From assembly GCA_001414345.1 (NCBI GenBank), contig LLCB01000267.1, forward strand, positions 1 through 64,000: a stretch of 64,000 bases of DNA, in the 5' to 3' direction. Both the position numbers and the translations under genes were made by a program. Of the stretch, positions 22,973 to 34,996 are shown in pieces. Numbering within the stretch: position 1 is the first letter of the stretch; each line of letters begins with the position of its first letter. The DNA comes from Hymenoscyphus infarciens (lineage: Eukaryota > Ascomycota > Leotiomycetes > Helotiales > Helotiaceae). The notes beneath the pieces are model-generated. The model saw only the letters and a program-made list of their open reading frames with translations, had not been told where the DNA came from and searched no databases.

Positions 22973-25869
22973 TCATGAAAGTTTGCCTAGTTTTTGCAAC
23001 ACAGTCAAGACACCTGGGGCACAATTAGTACATGCATAATTAATTCTCAGAGAAACTGAAGGAGCCATACCAGTAACGCCCTGCGTAAGAGTATATCCAG
23101 CCTCAGTGTTACGGCTTCCCAAGCTAACGGTGGTCACATGCTTGACCTTCTTATCCCTTTCAAGGTCATTAGCCCAGCGGAAGATCACCTCGTCATCTCG
23201 ACCGTCTCCAATTACGGTGAGGAAATCGACGGGTGAGGGGTTGGATTCATTGGTGGGACCCATAGTCTTTTCTAGTCCCTGGAAGATTTGCATTGCTGCT
23301 GTGGCTTTGGACCAATCTATCGGGGCTACAATTACGGAATCTGGGGCGTTATGTCAATATGGAAAGTGGAGAGAGACGGAGGACATACCTTCTGTTGGGA
23401 TGGCTTTTACTCTCTGCTGCTCGCAAGCATCGTTGATGTGACTAGCACAATCACCTGCTTGACGACTCGCACTCTCTTGATCTTCACAGCTCTTATAGTG
23501 GAATATCAGACTGCAATGACGACGCTCAATCCAGGAACCAGGTGTACGTTCGTGGTAATACTGCATGATACCCTCGACGGATTCTTGCCAAGCGTGCATG
23601 TCTTCTGGGTCAGCCATTTCGGTCCACTTAGATGACCCGCATTCTTTGAGGAAGCAACCATTCTCAGCAATAAGACCGAGATTTGGAACACGTTTGAACA
23701 GTCTATCGAGTTCCTCTGGTTGACGACCGGACATCACGTAGACGGTATTTCGTTCATCGACGAGAACGTCGTTGAGCACATCAAGAGTACGCTATACAGT
23801 GAGTATTTGTCTATCATTGAGAGAAAAAGTGAACTTACCTGAGGACTCGTGAGGATAATGTCATGTGGCGAACCCCAAGATGCCAGAGTTCCCTCATAAT
23901 CAAGGATGAAGAGACGTCTGTTAGATTTCTGGTACGATTGTGCCAAGGCATTGATGGAAAGTCGAGGAACAGAAGTGGTATCACGACGATGTTGTTCATC
24001 ATATACCTTGTCGAGTCTCGTGAGGAAAGCCGTGAACCAATGTTCAGCAGTGTGGTGCATCACAGCTTGGTACAGCTTTCCCCAACGAACTTCCTTCTCT
24101 TCATCACCCATCTCCAACGCAGTCTTGATAGCATCGGCACATTGACGATAATCCCAAGGATTGACCGACAGCTCATTGCCGCCAAACACGGATGCACTGC
24201 CAGTAAATTCGCTCAAGATGAGTGATCCAAATTTGTTGTGACCTTCAAACTTTCCGTCTTGACAAAAAAGATATTCATGACACGTCAAATTCATGCCTTC
24301 TCTTTGACTAGCAATCATCAAAGCGTCGGCAACGGTGAGCAAAGCCAAGTATTGCGGATAACTGATATCTTGCTTGAGATAGACAAGAGGCTGGTAAGCC
24401 AAGTTTGCCCACGACGAGTTGACTCTGGTGACAATATCTGATACGGTCGCATCAAGTTCTCCTTGTTCGGTAGTGGATGTTGCTACTTGAATCATAACCA
24501 CGTGGTCCCTCCATTCCGGGTATTTGTTCAAAAACAGTTCGTATGCCAACAGTTTTTGTCGTACTCCACGAACCGAATCGAGTTTGTCTCGAGCAACAAT
24601 CAACTTCTTTCCGCGGTAGCGTTCTTGCATGGTGCCCAACCATTTTGCAACATCCGGGTCCGTACGATTCATGTCCAATGCGACCGGATCAATACCAATG
24701 GCAAGGCTGATGACATCAACAAAGCGGTCTTCCAATTGAACACCATCATTTGTTGCCTCGACACATAAAAGTCTGCTGCAGGTTTGAAGAAAGTGTCGCG
24801 CATATTCGTGAATTTGGAAGCCAATCAAGTTAGCACCCAGCATACCTTCCAATAGTTCTTTGCGAACTGCCAAGCATCGGAAAACCTCTGAAGATGGAAA
24901 TGCCACGTGCAAAAAGAAACCAATCTTAGCATCTGGCAGCTTCTTCCGAATCATTGCGGGGACTAGAAGCAGATGGTAGTCATGAATCCAAATGACATCT
25001 CCACGCTTCCAGTTCTTGACAATCTTATCAGCGAAAGCCTGGTTAACTTTAACGTAGAATACCCAGGAATGGTCCTCGTAGGCTTTGCTCTTTGGATTAT
25101 CCGGGATCTGATAATGGAAAACCGGCCAGAGAATTTGTTTGCAGTAATGAGTGTAATGTCCATCGAAGTCGCTATCTTTGCAGAATACGGTCAAAGAATC
25201 GTGTTCAGTGGCTAATCGATCCTCGATATCTTGTCTCTGCTGTGTATCCTCGAGAACGTCCGTAGGCATACCCAGTGTTCCGACCCAGATCTTGTCATTG
25301 AGATTTCCGTTTCGTACTGCAGCTTGTACTGCATTTCGAAGGCCTCCATTTCCTTGATCTGCAGGGACCACGGTCCAAGGAGCATGAGTAAACACACGGT
25401 CATGGCTGTCACTCCTTCCGCCAAGTTGAGGTTGACGGATGCCAGCCCTACCCAATGCCGCAGCTTTCTCTGCAACCCTTGTGCCTTTCAATAAGTCCGC
25501 TGGTGGTGGAGAGCTCGCGCGCGATTGAGGCTGGGTGAAGAGTTTACCCGTTCCCCATGCTGGCGAATGGGGATCGCTGGGCGCAATTATTGATCGTGGC
25601 CCTTCTTGCTTGGGGAAATGTGTACGCAACTCGAGATCCTTCTGAGCGAAGAACTCATGATAATCGATGTCTTTGGTAGGCGTGTGTGGAGGGGTGATGT
25701 CATTGTTGAACAGACTTGGCTTTTCAGTCGTGTCTAGTTTTGTTGAGGTTCGTTTGAGGGGAGGTGGAACGGTTCGACCGCGGCCAGCAGTGGCAGGAGG
25801 GGCAGTTGAACTAGTGATCGGTTTGGAGGGGAGGAGGAAGTTGATGGTGTTGGGGAGGAAACTGGGCAT
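22973..25869 (-). CDS. Trehalose-6-phosphate synthase complex regulatory subunit (TSL1/TPS3 class)
   Basis: This is a probable non-catalytic subunit of the trehalose synthase complex. Exons on the minus strand are 25869-23839, 23791-23389, 23340-23071 and 23013-22973 (914 aa), with introns of 47, 48 and 57 nt. A Ser/Pro-rich N-terminus (about 1-190) precedes a GT20 synthase-like domain with HYTHYCKQILWPVFHYQ, IWIHDYHLLLVP and FPSSEVFRCLAVRKELLEG, wording typical of Tsl1/Tps3. A phosphatase-like domain follows. Its motif I reads DYEGT (residues 657-661) where active phosphatases have DxDGT, so phosphatase activity is doubtful. Splicing at the last intron restores QGVTGVLTVLQKLGKLS. The true catalytic TPS1 and TPS2 are not in this window. 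It might instead be called a TPS2 paralogue. Confidence 0.9.
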
Positions 25870-26591
25870 GGACTTGTGTTAGCAATGCATAAACACTTGT
25901 GCAAGGGACATTGGAAGAATGCGACATGAGTTCCCAAATTGAATTGCAGATTCAACTCTTGCACCCAGAGGAATCGGAATTGGAGCTCTAGACAATCTCT
26001 AGAGCGCGTCTGGTTGATTCCTCTGGGAATAGTTGCAATGTGCTTCCACGAGGGAAAAAAGTGAGGTCATCGGCCAAAAAAGCTTGGGAGAGTGGTACGT
26101 GGTACTCACAGGGAAACCACAAAGACCGTCATATTGAAAGCTTGTCAAGGCCAGGTCGCAGAACAAAAACCAGCAGAAGAGAGGAAGAGGTGCTGCCAAA
26201 TTGCGCGATCATGGGCTACGGGTGGAAGTATCGAAGAAGGTAGGTCGTGATGTTGTTGTTGAGGTTTTGGAGGAATGTAAGGACCAGGTGGGAAAGTTAT
26301 CAGAAACGAGAACTTCAGCGGGGTTGGAGTTGGAGGTGGATCAATCGTGGCTTTTGTTTGCCAGAACTAGACGATGCGGGAAGTGGCAGTGAGGCGTGTA
26401 TGGTATAGTAGGTAGTCGGGTAGTGAGTGAAGTGCACAGGCAGGAGGCGGATCCAAGTTTGGCTTTGCCGTTTGTCTTTGTCGTCTAGAAAGCTTATTCA
26501 CTGAGGTGTTCGAGACCGCACAAGAGATTGTATGTAATTGGCGTTGACGTTGCTACGTACTGTATTGACAAATAGCCTTCCTTATTGCAAC

Positions 26592-26617
26592 GTAGGTAGG
26601 TAGGTAGGTAGGTAGGT
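26592..26617. repeat. (GTAG)n microsatellite
   Basis: There are about six and a half tandem GTAG units. Confidence 0.9.
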
Positions 26618-28413
26618 TACTTGGACCCGGGAACCGAGGAGATTCAGGTATATGAAGCCGAGGAGATTCAGGTCTATGGAGCACAATCGCACCAAGAACT
26701 AGGTGGTTGGAGTCCACGTTGTACAATGCAAATTGGATTGCTAGCGCTCTGATGTTCCAGCAGGGAAAGGGGGAGGGAATCTCGGAGGAGATGTTTAAGC
26801 TCGAGGAGGACCGTGGGAGTCGCAGAAAGGGAGAAAGTCAAGATGAGGAACGTCGATAAATATGTCGCACCTCTCTCTCTCCAATATCAATATCAAATCC
26901 CCATGCGGAACGGAGTATATATTTTTTTTGCTACGTCAGGCACATACGACAGGGCTGCTTCAGTGGCTGGTACTTGTACGTACGGCCTAGCTGACCAGGG
27001 AGTGCAGACTGCAGCATGCAATTTCCCTGTTGGACAAAGACGGCATCTCGCCCATCTATCATTGGTTTAACACAGGATTGATACAGAATGGCCCAAAGGG
27101 GTAAAGGAAGTCGAGGTATCATATTGTGGCTACCTACCTAGCTAGCTATTTCACAGAATTACCCAAACAGCATGTGCTACTTGTACAATTATATTGTTTC
27201 CCAGGTTGAGCTGGCTGCCAAAACAAAGCGCGGGGCATGTGGGGTGGCGAGGAGGGGTAAAGAGAGCAAACCCACTGCTGCCCAAAAGTTGATCGCTCAT
27301 ATCAAAGAAAGTAAGTCAGAAAACCAAGTACAGACTGGTCGGTCAATTCACCGTAAAAGTCTATTACCCCTGCTTAAAGTTATAGGGCTCTTTTACAGTT
27401 CTCATAAAAACTTGTCACCAAAAGAATGGTTTCAAGTGAGTTTGGGCTCGCGTAAAATCAGTGCTCATTTATCCTTTTTAGGGTAAATAGCAAGAACAGT
27501 CTGTATTTCAGTGGTATTTCGAGGCATTAATATCTTTAAACGTCACACAAACTAGGTAGTAGTCCAGGCCAATCGGTCTCTTTCACATTAACCTTATCCC
27601 AACTTCAACCTGGAAGACACCTAACCAAGTCCAGCCACACTTTAATCCTCTCTGGACGCATCTAGCCAACTTCCCCACAAAATTCCAACTCAAACCAAGA
27701 AAACCACAAGAAAACTATCACCCCATGTAAACTAGCTCCGACCACTCACCACTCTCCCTCTAACCCGTGTTGGTTCCAATGGACCCAATCAGCTCGACCA
27801 CCTTTCTTCCACAAAAGAGATATATATAAAAAAAAATAACTCATATCTCAACGATAAAGAAGCTTGTAAATCAAGACTGAACAACTCATCCCGCCATCGA
27901 CATGTGATGATAAAGCCGACGATTTCCGTACCCTCCATCCCAGCTGCAAGTTCCTGCAATGCTTCCCGCAGTGCCATCCATACCATTGGGGCGTCTGACT
28001 GTAAACCCGCCCATACGGACCATGTTCTCCGGCAAATCCCAACCTGCAAGCATTTGGGAAGTGGTAAACGGCCTTGCCACGCTGTTGGGTACATATGTCG
28101 TGGCGTTTAGCGGTCCGAGGCGAGGAAACCCAGTCCCAGTCCCAGTCCCAGTCATACAAGACGTATTGCCGATCTCTCCATACACAATTGTACAAGTATA
28201 ACGGAAGAATGGTAGAAACACTCCTGGTGGCATACGAGTCACCCCCCTACGAGTTCTATCATTTTCGAAATATCCAAGTCAAGGCAGCCATCAAGGAAAA
28301 TGGCGTAAACATGCCACGCATCTATTTAGTGTAACACGACCATCAATCACTTGATTGTGGTGCTGTAAGTGGTCTGAGTGGAATGAAAGATCGGAAGAAT
28401 GTGGGAAGAAAGT

Positions 28414-28710
28414 GGAGTGAACAAAGGATAATTTTGATACCCGAAACACAATTCCCGGGAGTACAGACCCATCGTGGGGTGAGAAATCGATGATATTGTT
28501 CAAATTTCATTTCTCACCAAACTTCTTGGGGGGTGAAAAGAAATTATTAGAACGCAATTTTGAGGACGGGACGGCTCTAAGGAAGCAGAGTGAACATTTC
28601 GTGATGAGGGGATCGATATTGACACCCGAGGAGAATTGCCGGTACAGTGTATCAACGCGCAACAGGAGACAAAATGATCGTGGGGTGAGCGATTGATGAT
28701 GCTGTTTTAA
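28414..28710 (+). repeat. Diverged tandem duplication
   Basis: Two units, about 28414-28510 and 28587-28710, share blocks in the same order: GAGTGAACA, then a GAT.TTGA.ACCCGA-like segment, then AATTCCCGG or AATTGCCGG with GTACAG, then ATCGTGGGGTGAG followed by CGAT and GATGAT. The second unit has insertions. No coding frame runs through both. Confidence 0.6.
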
Positions 28711-29251
28711 TCCATCTTGCAAGCTTTGAAAAATAAAAGAGTAATGTTTGAGATCATATGTTGCCTTTGAGCGACAGCGAGTATGATTCGGCTGTACGGA
28801 GTCAGACGTGTTGTTCCAACAACCCTGAATAGTCGGTTATGCGAACGATGCGGGACAATTTGCTTCCGTTATCCTAAATCTTCTGGACAATGAAGTTAAT
28901 TGTTCCAGGAGACTTAGCACAATAGCTTATCATGGGAGTTGGGTGTACGTAGAACGTTGTCTTGGACTTTTACTGTACAGCCAGTTGTATTATTACAATT
29001 TGCAATGCCCATCATGCATCTAATATTTGTTCTAGTAAGTCCTTCTTATGATATAGCAAAGAGTTGTTTTGAAGCTAAATGGCATTGTCAACCCCTAGAT
29101 CTGTTAGCCGGGAGCTAGCGTGACATAAAAAACTTACTTGAAAAACGTCACCCGTCTAGAATAATTCCCTTCTCGCTCATCTATCTTTGCTTGCAAGAGT
29201 ATGAGTCGTATGCGCCCCGTATCTGCAACATATTCCTTTCCGAAGGCCCGT

Positions 29252-31206
29252 TCATGCACTCAGAAAGGAAGATAGTACCCGCCTGACTCCATCCTGACTC
29301 ATTTCGCCATCAACAAAGACCCGAAATGTTCGCTTTCGAGTGTTTTCAATTACGTGGATTGTCGTCTTGATGTCGTCGGGGTCCGGAGCATCTGGTCCGC
29401 CCTCGGATAGGTGATCTTTGTTAAGGTCCTGGGTCAATAGGCCCTCCACCGATAAGATGAGTCTTTCAATATAATCAAAAGTCATCCCGAGGTCGCAATC
29501 CATTCCTTTGAGGTAACGAGTAATTGCCTTTAATGGCAGCTGCCGGAGAAATCTGGCCGATGGAGGTTCCATATTGTCTTTGATGACGCTGAGAACGTGC
29601 AATAAGCGAGGCCCAGCACCAGCAGCATCACCCCCTGAACCAATTTTCTCAAGTTGCCTCGCAAGATCGATAGAGGGAAGAATGTTTGTGTCATGTGTGA
29701 TAATCTCTTCTTCGATAAGTTTTTGCAGTTGAATTTTCAGTATATCGTACTGGAGAGTAGGGGAAGGGATTTCAACAGTAATAGCATTGCTGCCACACTA
29801 TAAGGAGTTAGCTTTGTTCTTGTTAGGGAAAGAACCTCCCACTTTCTTAGGCATTGTTCGAAGGGGTTAGAAGAATGGGAAACTCTAATTCCAACTTCTT
29901 CTAAACCATCTGGGACAATTTCAAGAAAGAAAGGAACAAAAGAGGAAGATACGTACCCGACTCAGAAATGCCATATCGATGGAGCCTAACATATTCGACG
30001 TACACATCACAAGAACGTTTGGATATGACCTAAGACGGTCGAGGCCCGTCAAGAGCGCATTCGTAGCGCGCAATGAATCTTGAGGCTCCCCTCGCTGTTG
30101 ATTCCCCTCTCTTGACATGGCAATACTTTCCACCTCGTCGATCAAAACGAAGTAAAAGAAATTCGAATTCGTCTTGCAGAGACGAGCAACGGAACGAAAG
30201 ATCTCATCGACCATCTTTGCACTTTCAGAAAAGTACTTGGATAGAAGTGTTGCTGCTCCAACCTCTACAAGCTTTGTTTGGGTGTAGACGAGGCTGAGAC
30301 GAACAGAAACTTTTTGGGCGAGACCTTGGCATAGACTTGTTTTGCCTGTTCCTGGAGGGCCATGCAAGAGAATAACACGATCTTCGAGCATTGTGAGGCT
30401 CCTAGACTTCCGATTAAGGCGTTCTAAGCACGATTAGTGTCAAACAGTACTCTTTTTCGAAAGGGTTTAGAACAATGAGAAACTATAATTCTCAATTCTT
30501 CTAACCATCTCGCACAATTCCAGAAAGGGAAGGAATGATCACATACCCGTATTGGTGATGATAGTCAAGAGGTCTTCTTTATGGGCTGCATCAAAGATGA
30601 GCTCATCCCACGTGCTGGTAAATCTGCAATTTGGCATGGAGTAGATTTCGGCACCTGGCAAAGTTGGGTCTTCATGCGGCGTACTGGACCCAAGAGAGAA
30701 GAGCTTCACATAGACTGGTAGAGATTTGACCGAATAAAGGTCCCCGGACGACTTTGGACCAGTGTATTGAACTACTTTCAGAGAAAGCAAAGTTGTTTGG
30801 CACCAGTTGTATCGGAGCGTTCCCAGAAGAGCGCGTGCTTCTATTGACAAGTTAGTGTTCCTGCCCGAGATTAGTGCTACCTAGCCACTTGGAACTGACC
30901 GTCACTATTGCCCAGAATATCTTCCCCAACGACAAAGTCCCAATTTCTTGTCGCAAGGTCTCTTTGAAGTTCGTCGCGAACCTGGAGTCCTGCTGTCCAG
31001 TCCTCGTGGCTACTCAAACTCTTCTTCAAGACGCCTTCGATGAAGACTTCCGCATCATCATTTACATCGTCCTTGAGCTCAACTTCATCCTCGGTGGTGA
31101 CTCCATTCTCGAGCGTGGCACTGCTATCGCTTCTAAAATTCAATTCTTTTAAAGGGACATTTGGCTCTTTCGTGGCTTCCGATGGGAGCTGTGGAATTTC
31201 CGACAT
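29252..31206 (-). CDS. PCH2: Pch2/TRIP13 AAA+ ATPase
   Basis: This AAA+ remodeller acts on HORMA-domain proteins (Hop1, Mad2-type) in meiotic recombination checkpoints. Exons on the minus strand are 31206-30900, 30840-30547, 30423-29957 and 29797-29252 (537 aa); introns are 59, 123 and 159 nt. Splicing at the 123-nt intron leads into RLNRKSRSLTML and then Walker A GPPGTGKT at residues 222-229. Walker B is FVLIDEVES (Asp296, Glu297), followed by the sensor-like TSN in VMCTSN. The N-terminal 200 residues match the family's variable substrate-binding region. The first donor is GTCAGT. Introns 2 and 3 are related repeats, described separately. CSC1 is divergent. Confidence 0.92.
29798..29956 (-). 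mobile_element. Introner-like element: PCH2 intron 3
   Basis: This 159-nt intron (minus strand GTACGT..TTATAG) contains a block at 29857-29934 that matches intron 2 of the same gene at about 80% by hand alignment. The block holds inverted arms (GGTTTAGAAGAAGTTGGAA and GTTTCCCATTCTTCTAACC) that can pair. The segment on the acceptor side is unique to this copy and carries CTAAC. Confidence 0.75.
30424..30546 (-). mobile_element. Introner-like element: PCH2 intron 2
   Basis: This 123-nt intron (minus strand GTATGT..CTTAG) contains the related block at 30456-30533. Plus-strand arms at 30464-30481 and 30489-30506 are near-perfect inverted repeats of 18 bases around a 7-base loop. Both copies lie in the same orientation relative to transcription and include or adjoin the splice donor. 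Confidence 0.75.
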
Positions 31207-31988
31207 GGTGATGGCCGATACCTGCGCGATTGACCTTTGAAGCCAAAGCGTTAGTACGGAGTAAGATAGGATAGAAATCTACGTAGGAAAGAAGGAAGAA
31301 GGAAGAAGGAAGAAGGAAGAAGGGAGAGATGGAAGGTAAACTTTCAAGGGTCACCTACCTATACCTTGGTAGGTGGAAATGGGATGAGTGAGTTAGTGAG
31401 GAAGGAGCGAGGGACACACAATAAAAGCGGCAGCAAATTGCTCCAACTCTGTGGGAAATTGAGCCTTCGGTCAGTCACTTTAGTTGTCTCAGAATACTTA
31501 GAGAATACTTAACTACCTAAGTTGTTCTAGAAATTAGGAACAACCAGAGCTATTTCCTGCCGAATGGGGTTTATGCCTTAAAATCAGGAAGTACCTACCT
31601 ACCTGAGTAGAATGACGCTCCGCTGGCTCCCCGAGGGCCACTGCCGTGGAGGCTGTATTCGCTGCGTCTTTCAATAGGTATATTTTTATATACACAAAAA
31701 ACAAACCACCACGGAGTGGCCCTCGGGGAGCCAGCGGAGCGTCATTCAAGAAGCTGGGCTGCACCTGCCGCTTTATGGATGCCATGCCATGCTCGGACAC
31801 CCGGACAGCGGCCCGGATATCGCTGTGGCACAGCCGACCAGGCACGGTGTGGCGTAAGCTCAGATGAAAGTTGCAATCAAACGTCATGACCTTCATCGCC
31901 AACCCGCCCACCTCAATACTCATCAACACCAACCATGCTTCACCACTCAACCTCCCAACTCCCATTGCCATAACCCCCTTCTCTTAAC
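31207..31988. promoter_or_regulatory. Divergent PCH2-CSC1 intergenic region
   Basis: This 782-bp interval separates two start codons that point away from each other. It contains a GGAAGAA simple repeat near 31288-31322 next to PCH2 and the MITE at 31611-31746. Promoter elements themselves were not identified. Confidence 0.5.
31611..31746. mobile_element. 136-bp MITE with 32-bp perfect terminal inverted repeats
   Basis: Bases 31611-31642 and 31715-31746 are identical inverted repeats (beginning AATGACGCTCCGCTGGCTCC). The arms continue imperfectly inward through CCGTGG. The core is only about 70 bp and AT-rich in the middle. No target-site duplication is obvious. It sits about 240 bp before the CSC1 start codon. 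Confidence 0.85.
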
Positions 31989-34649
31989 ATGGCACAGGAT
32001 TGCCCCAAGACAGCCGACCCATCCGATCCACGGAATAACCAGACGGATTTCAATGTGCAACTTGTCTTGTCTCTTGCCCTGGGTCTTTCTGCTTTCATCG
32101 GGTTTTGTGTAAGGCAACAGAAATCTCTACGCGCTGCGAATACTCGATGCCGTATGCTGATGAGCTTAATAGATATTGCGCCCAAGATGGAAAAGCCTCT
32201 ACGCGGCCCGGAAGCAACAATCCGACGCAGCAGAAGCGTTGCCAGAACTTTCCGATAGCTTCTTGGGATGGCTGCCAGTCTTGTATAGAGTAACGGAGGA
32301 GCAGGTTCTCGCGTCCGCAGGTCTTGATGCGTATGTGGTAAGTTGGAAACCCGGAAATGGTCTCAAACCCAGAAAATAACCCCGCCTTAGTTCTTAGTAT
32401 TCTTCAAAATGTCCATCCAGCTCTTTGGGGTGATGTTCCTCCTTAGCGCCGTCATTCTTGCGCCTATAAACAAGCGCTACGCAGACAAGGACAAATCCGA
32501 GGCATCGAGCACGTTATATGGGGAGCAGTATTGGAACCATAAAGCGGAAATTGCGTTGTTGAAGAAGCCACAGCCCGAGCAAGGCTACCTGTGGGCATAT
32601 CTGGTTTTCACCTACTTCTTCACGGGGCTCGCCTTGTATTTTATGACCCGACAAACTCAACGCATCATACAAGTCAGGCAGGATTATCTTGGGAGTCAAT
32701 ACACGACTACCGATCGAACCATTCAGCTTTCGGGAATTCCCCTCGAACTAAGATCCGAGGAGAAAATAAAGGATTTTTTGGAGAAGCTAGAGTTAGGAAA
32801 GGTCGAGAGCGTTACTGTCTGTCGTGATTGGAAGAAGATAGATGGCCTGATGGATAAACGGGCTTCTGTTCTGCGAAGACTGGAGGAAGCATATTCTGTA
32901 CATCTCGGTCGAAGCAAAACCAAACAGATTGAAATACCAAGGCCAGTCGAAAGTGGAAGCAATCCAGAAGACGAGCCGAACGAGTCAGGGGACCATGAGC
33001 GGGATGATTTATTGGATAACCATGTCATCCCACATGACAAACCACGCCCTAAAACGCGCATGTGGTATGGGGTACTGAATCTCCAAAGCCGAAAGGTTGA
33101 CGCAATCGATTACTTTCAAGAGAAGCTTCGTAAGATTGACGACGAGATAAAGTCAGCGAGAAAGAAGGAATACGAGCCAACACCGTTGGCTTTTGTTACT
33201 ATGGACTCCGTACCAGCTTGTCAAATGGCTGTCCAGGCGTTACTATCACCTAAGCCAATGCAACTCTTGGCGAAGCTCGCTCCTGCGCCATCTGACATTG
33301 TATGGCAAAACACTTACCTCCCTCGATCTTCCCGAATGATAAGATCTTGGACAATCACAGTCTTTATCCTCGTTCTTACAATATTCTGGGTCTTTCCGGT
33401 TGCTGGGTTGGCCGGGCTATTGAATATTTGCTCGATCGCCCAAGTATGGAAGGGCCTTGCAGACCTGCTGGAGAGGCACGCTATTGTCAAATCCTTGATT
33501 CAGACTGGTTTGCCTACCTTGGTTGTCTCGCTGCTCAACTTGGCTGTTCCTTTTCTTTACGATTATCTTGCAAACATGCAAGGTATGATATCACAAGGCG
33601 ACGTTGAGCTGTCTGTGGTATCCAAAAATTTCTTTTTCACTTTCTTCAACGTGTTCTTGGTCTTGACGGCGTTTGGAACAGCGAGCAATTTCTGGCCTCA
33701 ATTGCGAGAAAACTTACGAGATACATCCGGCACCACACTCGCATACCACTTGGCAAAGGAAGTCCAGGCTCTAGGAGATTTCTATACAAACTTCATCCTT
33801 CTTCAAAGTATCGGTCTCCTTCCGTTTCGGCTCCTCGAGTTTGGCAGTGTTGCGCTATATCCCATCACTTTGATGGGTGCTAGGACACCTAGGGATTATG
33901 CGGAATTGGTCCAGCCGCCAATATTCAAATATGGCTTCTACCTGCCTTCCGCTATCTTGGTTTATATCTTGTGTCTGGTATACAGTATCTTACCCCCAGG
34001 ATTCAAGGTGCTATTCTTTGGAGAGTTCTACTTCGTTATTGGGTACTATACCTACAAATACCAATTGCTGTACGCTATGGATCATCCACAACATGCAACC
34101 GGAAAAGCTTGGCCCATGATTTGTTATCGTCTTCTGGTTGGTTTGGGGGTTTTTCAAGTTGTGATGGCTGGTTTGATCGCATTGGAGTCTGAATTCACGG
34201 CAGCTGCCTTGGTTGTACCACTGATACCTTTTACAATTTGGTACAGCTACTATTACAGCAGGACATATGAGCCTCTGACCAATTTTATTGCTCTTCGAAG
34301 CATTAGACGGGATAGCAGTCTGGATATCAATATTGCAGATGAAAATATTGGTATCGCTCGGCCTCCTGGAACCATGCGCCGTCGAAGCAATACACTGGAT
34401 GAGACTAGGGAGAGGGGCTTGAAGTTTGTGAACCCAAGTCTAACGGTGCCGTAAGTTTGATCCATACGCACAGTGTTGTTCCAGGTACTAATCTGGGTTA
34501 GTCTCGAGAAGATGTGGATTAATAGAGATGATCGAGACGAATCAGTGAATGGTGACTCTGCGAATTTGGACAGACAAGAGAGTACATCAAGCTCTTTAAG
34601 TTTGGGCGACACTCATATCTGGCGTGACAACGGAGATGCAAATGTTTGA
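31989..34649 (+). CDS. CSC1/OSCA-type calcium-permeable stress-gated cation channel
   Basis: This is a probable osmosensitive cation channel of the plasma or internal membranes. Exons are 31989-32108, 32173-32337, 32391-34450 and 34502-34649 (830 aa), with introns of 64, 53 and 51 nt. The first exon encodes one membrane helix (VQLVLSLALGLSAFIGFC). Splicing then gives the family hallmark [39 protein letters not shown]. A cytosolic loop (about 200-400) follows with TDRTIQLSGIP. The C-terminal half is a multi-helix pore region containing SIGLLPFRLLEFGSVALYP. The last intron links VNPSLTVP to LEKMWI. The region order (RSN1_TM, PHM7_cyt, RSN1_7TM) is standard. Confidence 0.93.
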
Positions 34650-34996
34650 AAAATTGATAGGGTATGGAATTTATTCATTCCTGGCGTTGTTGGATGTTCA
34701 TTGGACGACCATTTGGGAGCAGGTCGTTCTTTCCCCCAAGAGCTACTCCGTCGATGATTTTTCTTGTAGCGCATACCCTTAGCCCTTTCCCTAAATTATA
34801 TAGAGTGTACAGTTGCTTGATGTCATAGTTCCAGTGCTCTTCTTGAACCTCTGGAGGACCTTCATCTCATTTTTCCTTCTCACCCGCAGGCTACCTAAAC
34901 GCTGCGGAGCCGACAAATTATCTACATAGATTGATTGTACTCTATTTTATATTCCTTCCTTCTAGCAGCAATCATCCACCCTACCATCGAATTCTT
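34650..34996. other. Intergenic between CSC1 and the F-box gene
   Basis: No gene was seen; tandem orientation. It is the presumed 3' UTR of CSC1 followed by the promoter of the F-box gene. Confidence 0.5.

Larger units (their letters stand above)
25870..29251. other. 3.4-kb gene-free interval between the trehalose gene and PCH2
   Basis: No supported gene. It holds the trehalose gene promoter (from 25870 downward in expression terms), GTAG and CCCAGT microsatellites, a duplicated AGGAGATTCAGGT near 26640-26680, and a diverged tandem duplication at 28414-28710. A minus-strand frame of 118 codons at 27886-28242 is Gly-rich through the CCCAGT repeat and is not convincing as a gene. Confidence 0.45.

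Noticed and set aside
27886..28242. Minus-strand open frame of 118 codons
   Set aside because: It is Gly-rich because it crosses a CCCAGT microsatellite; no signal peptide, domain or splice support was seen.
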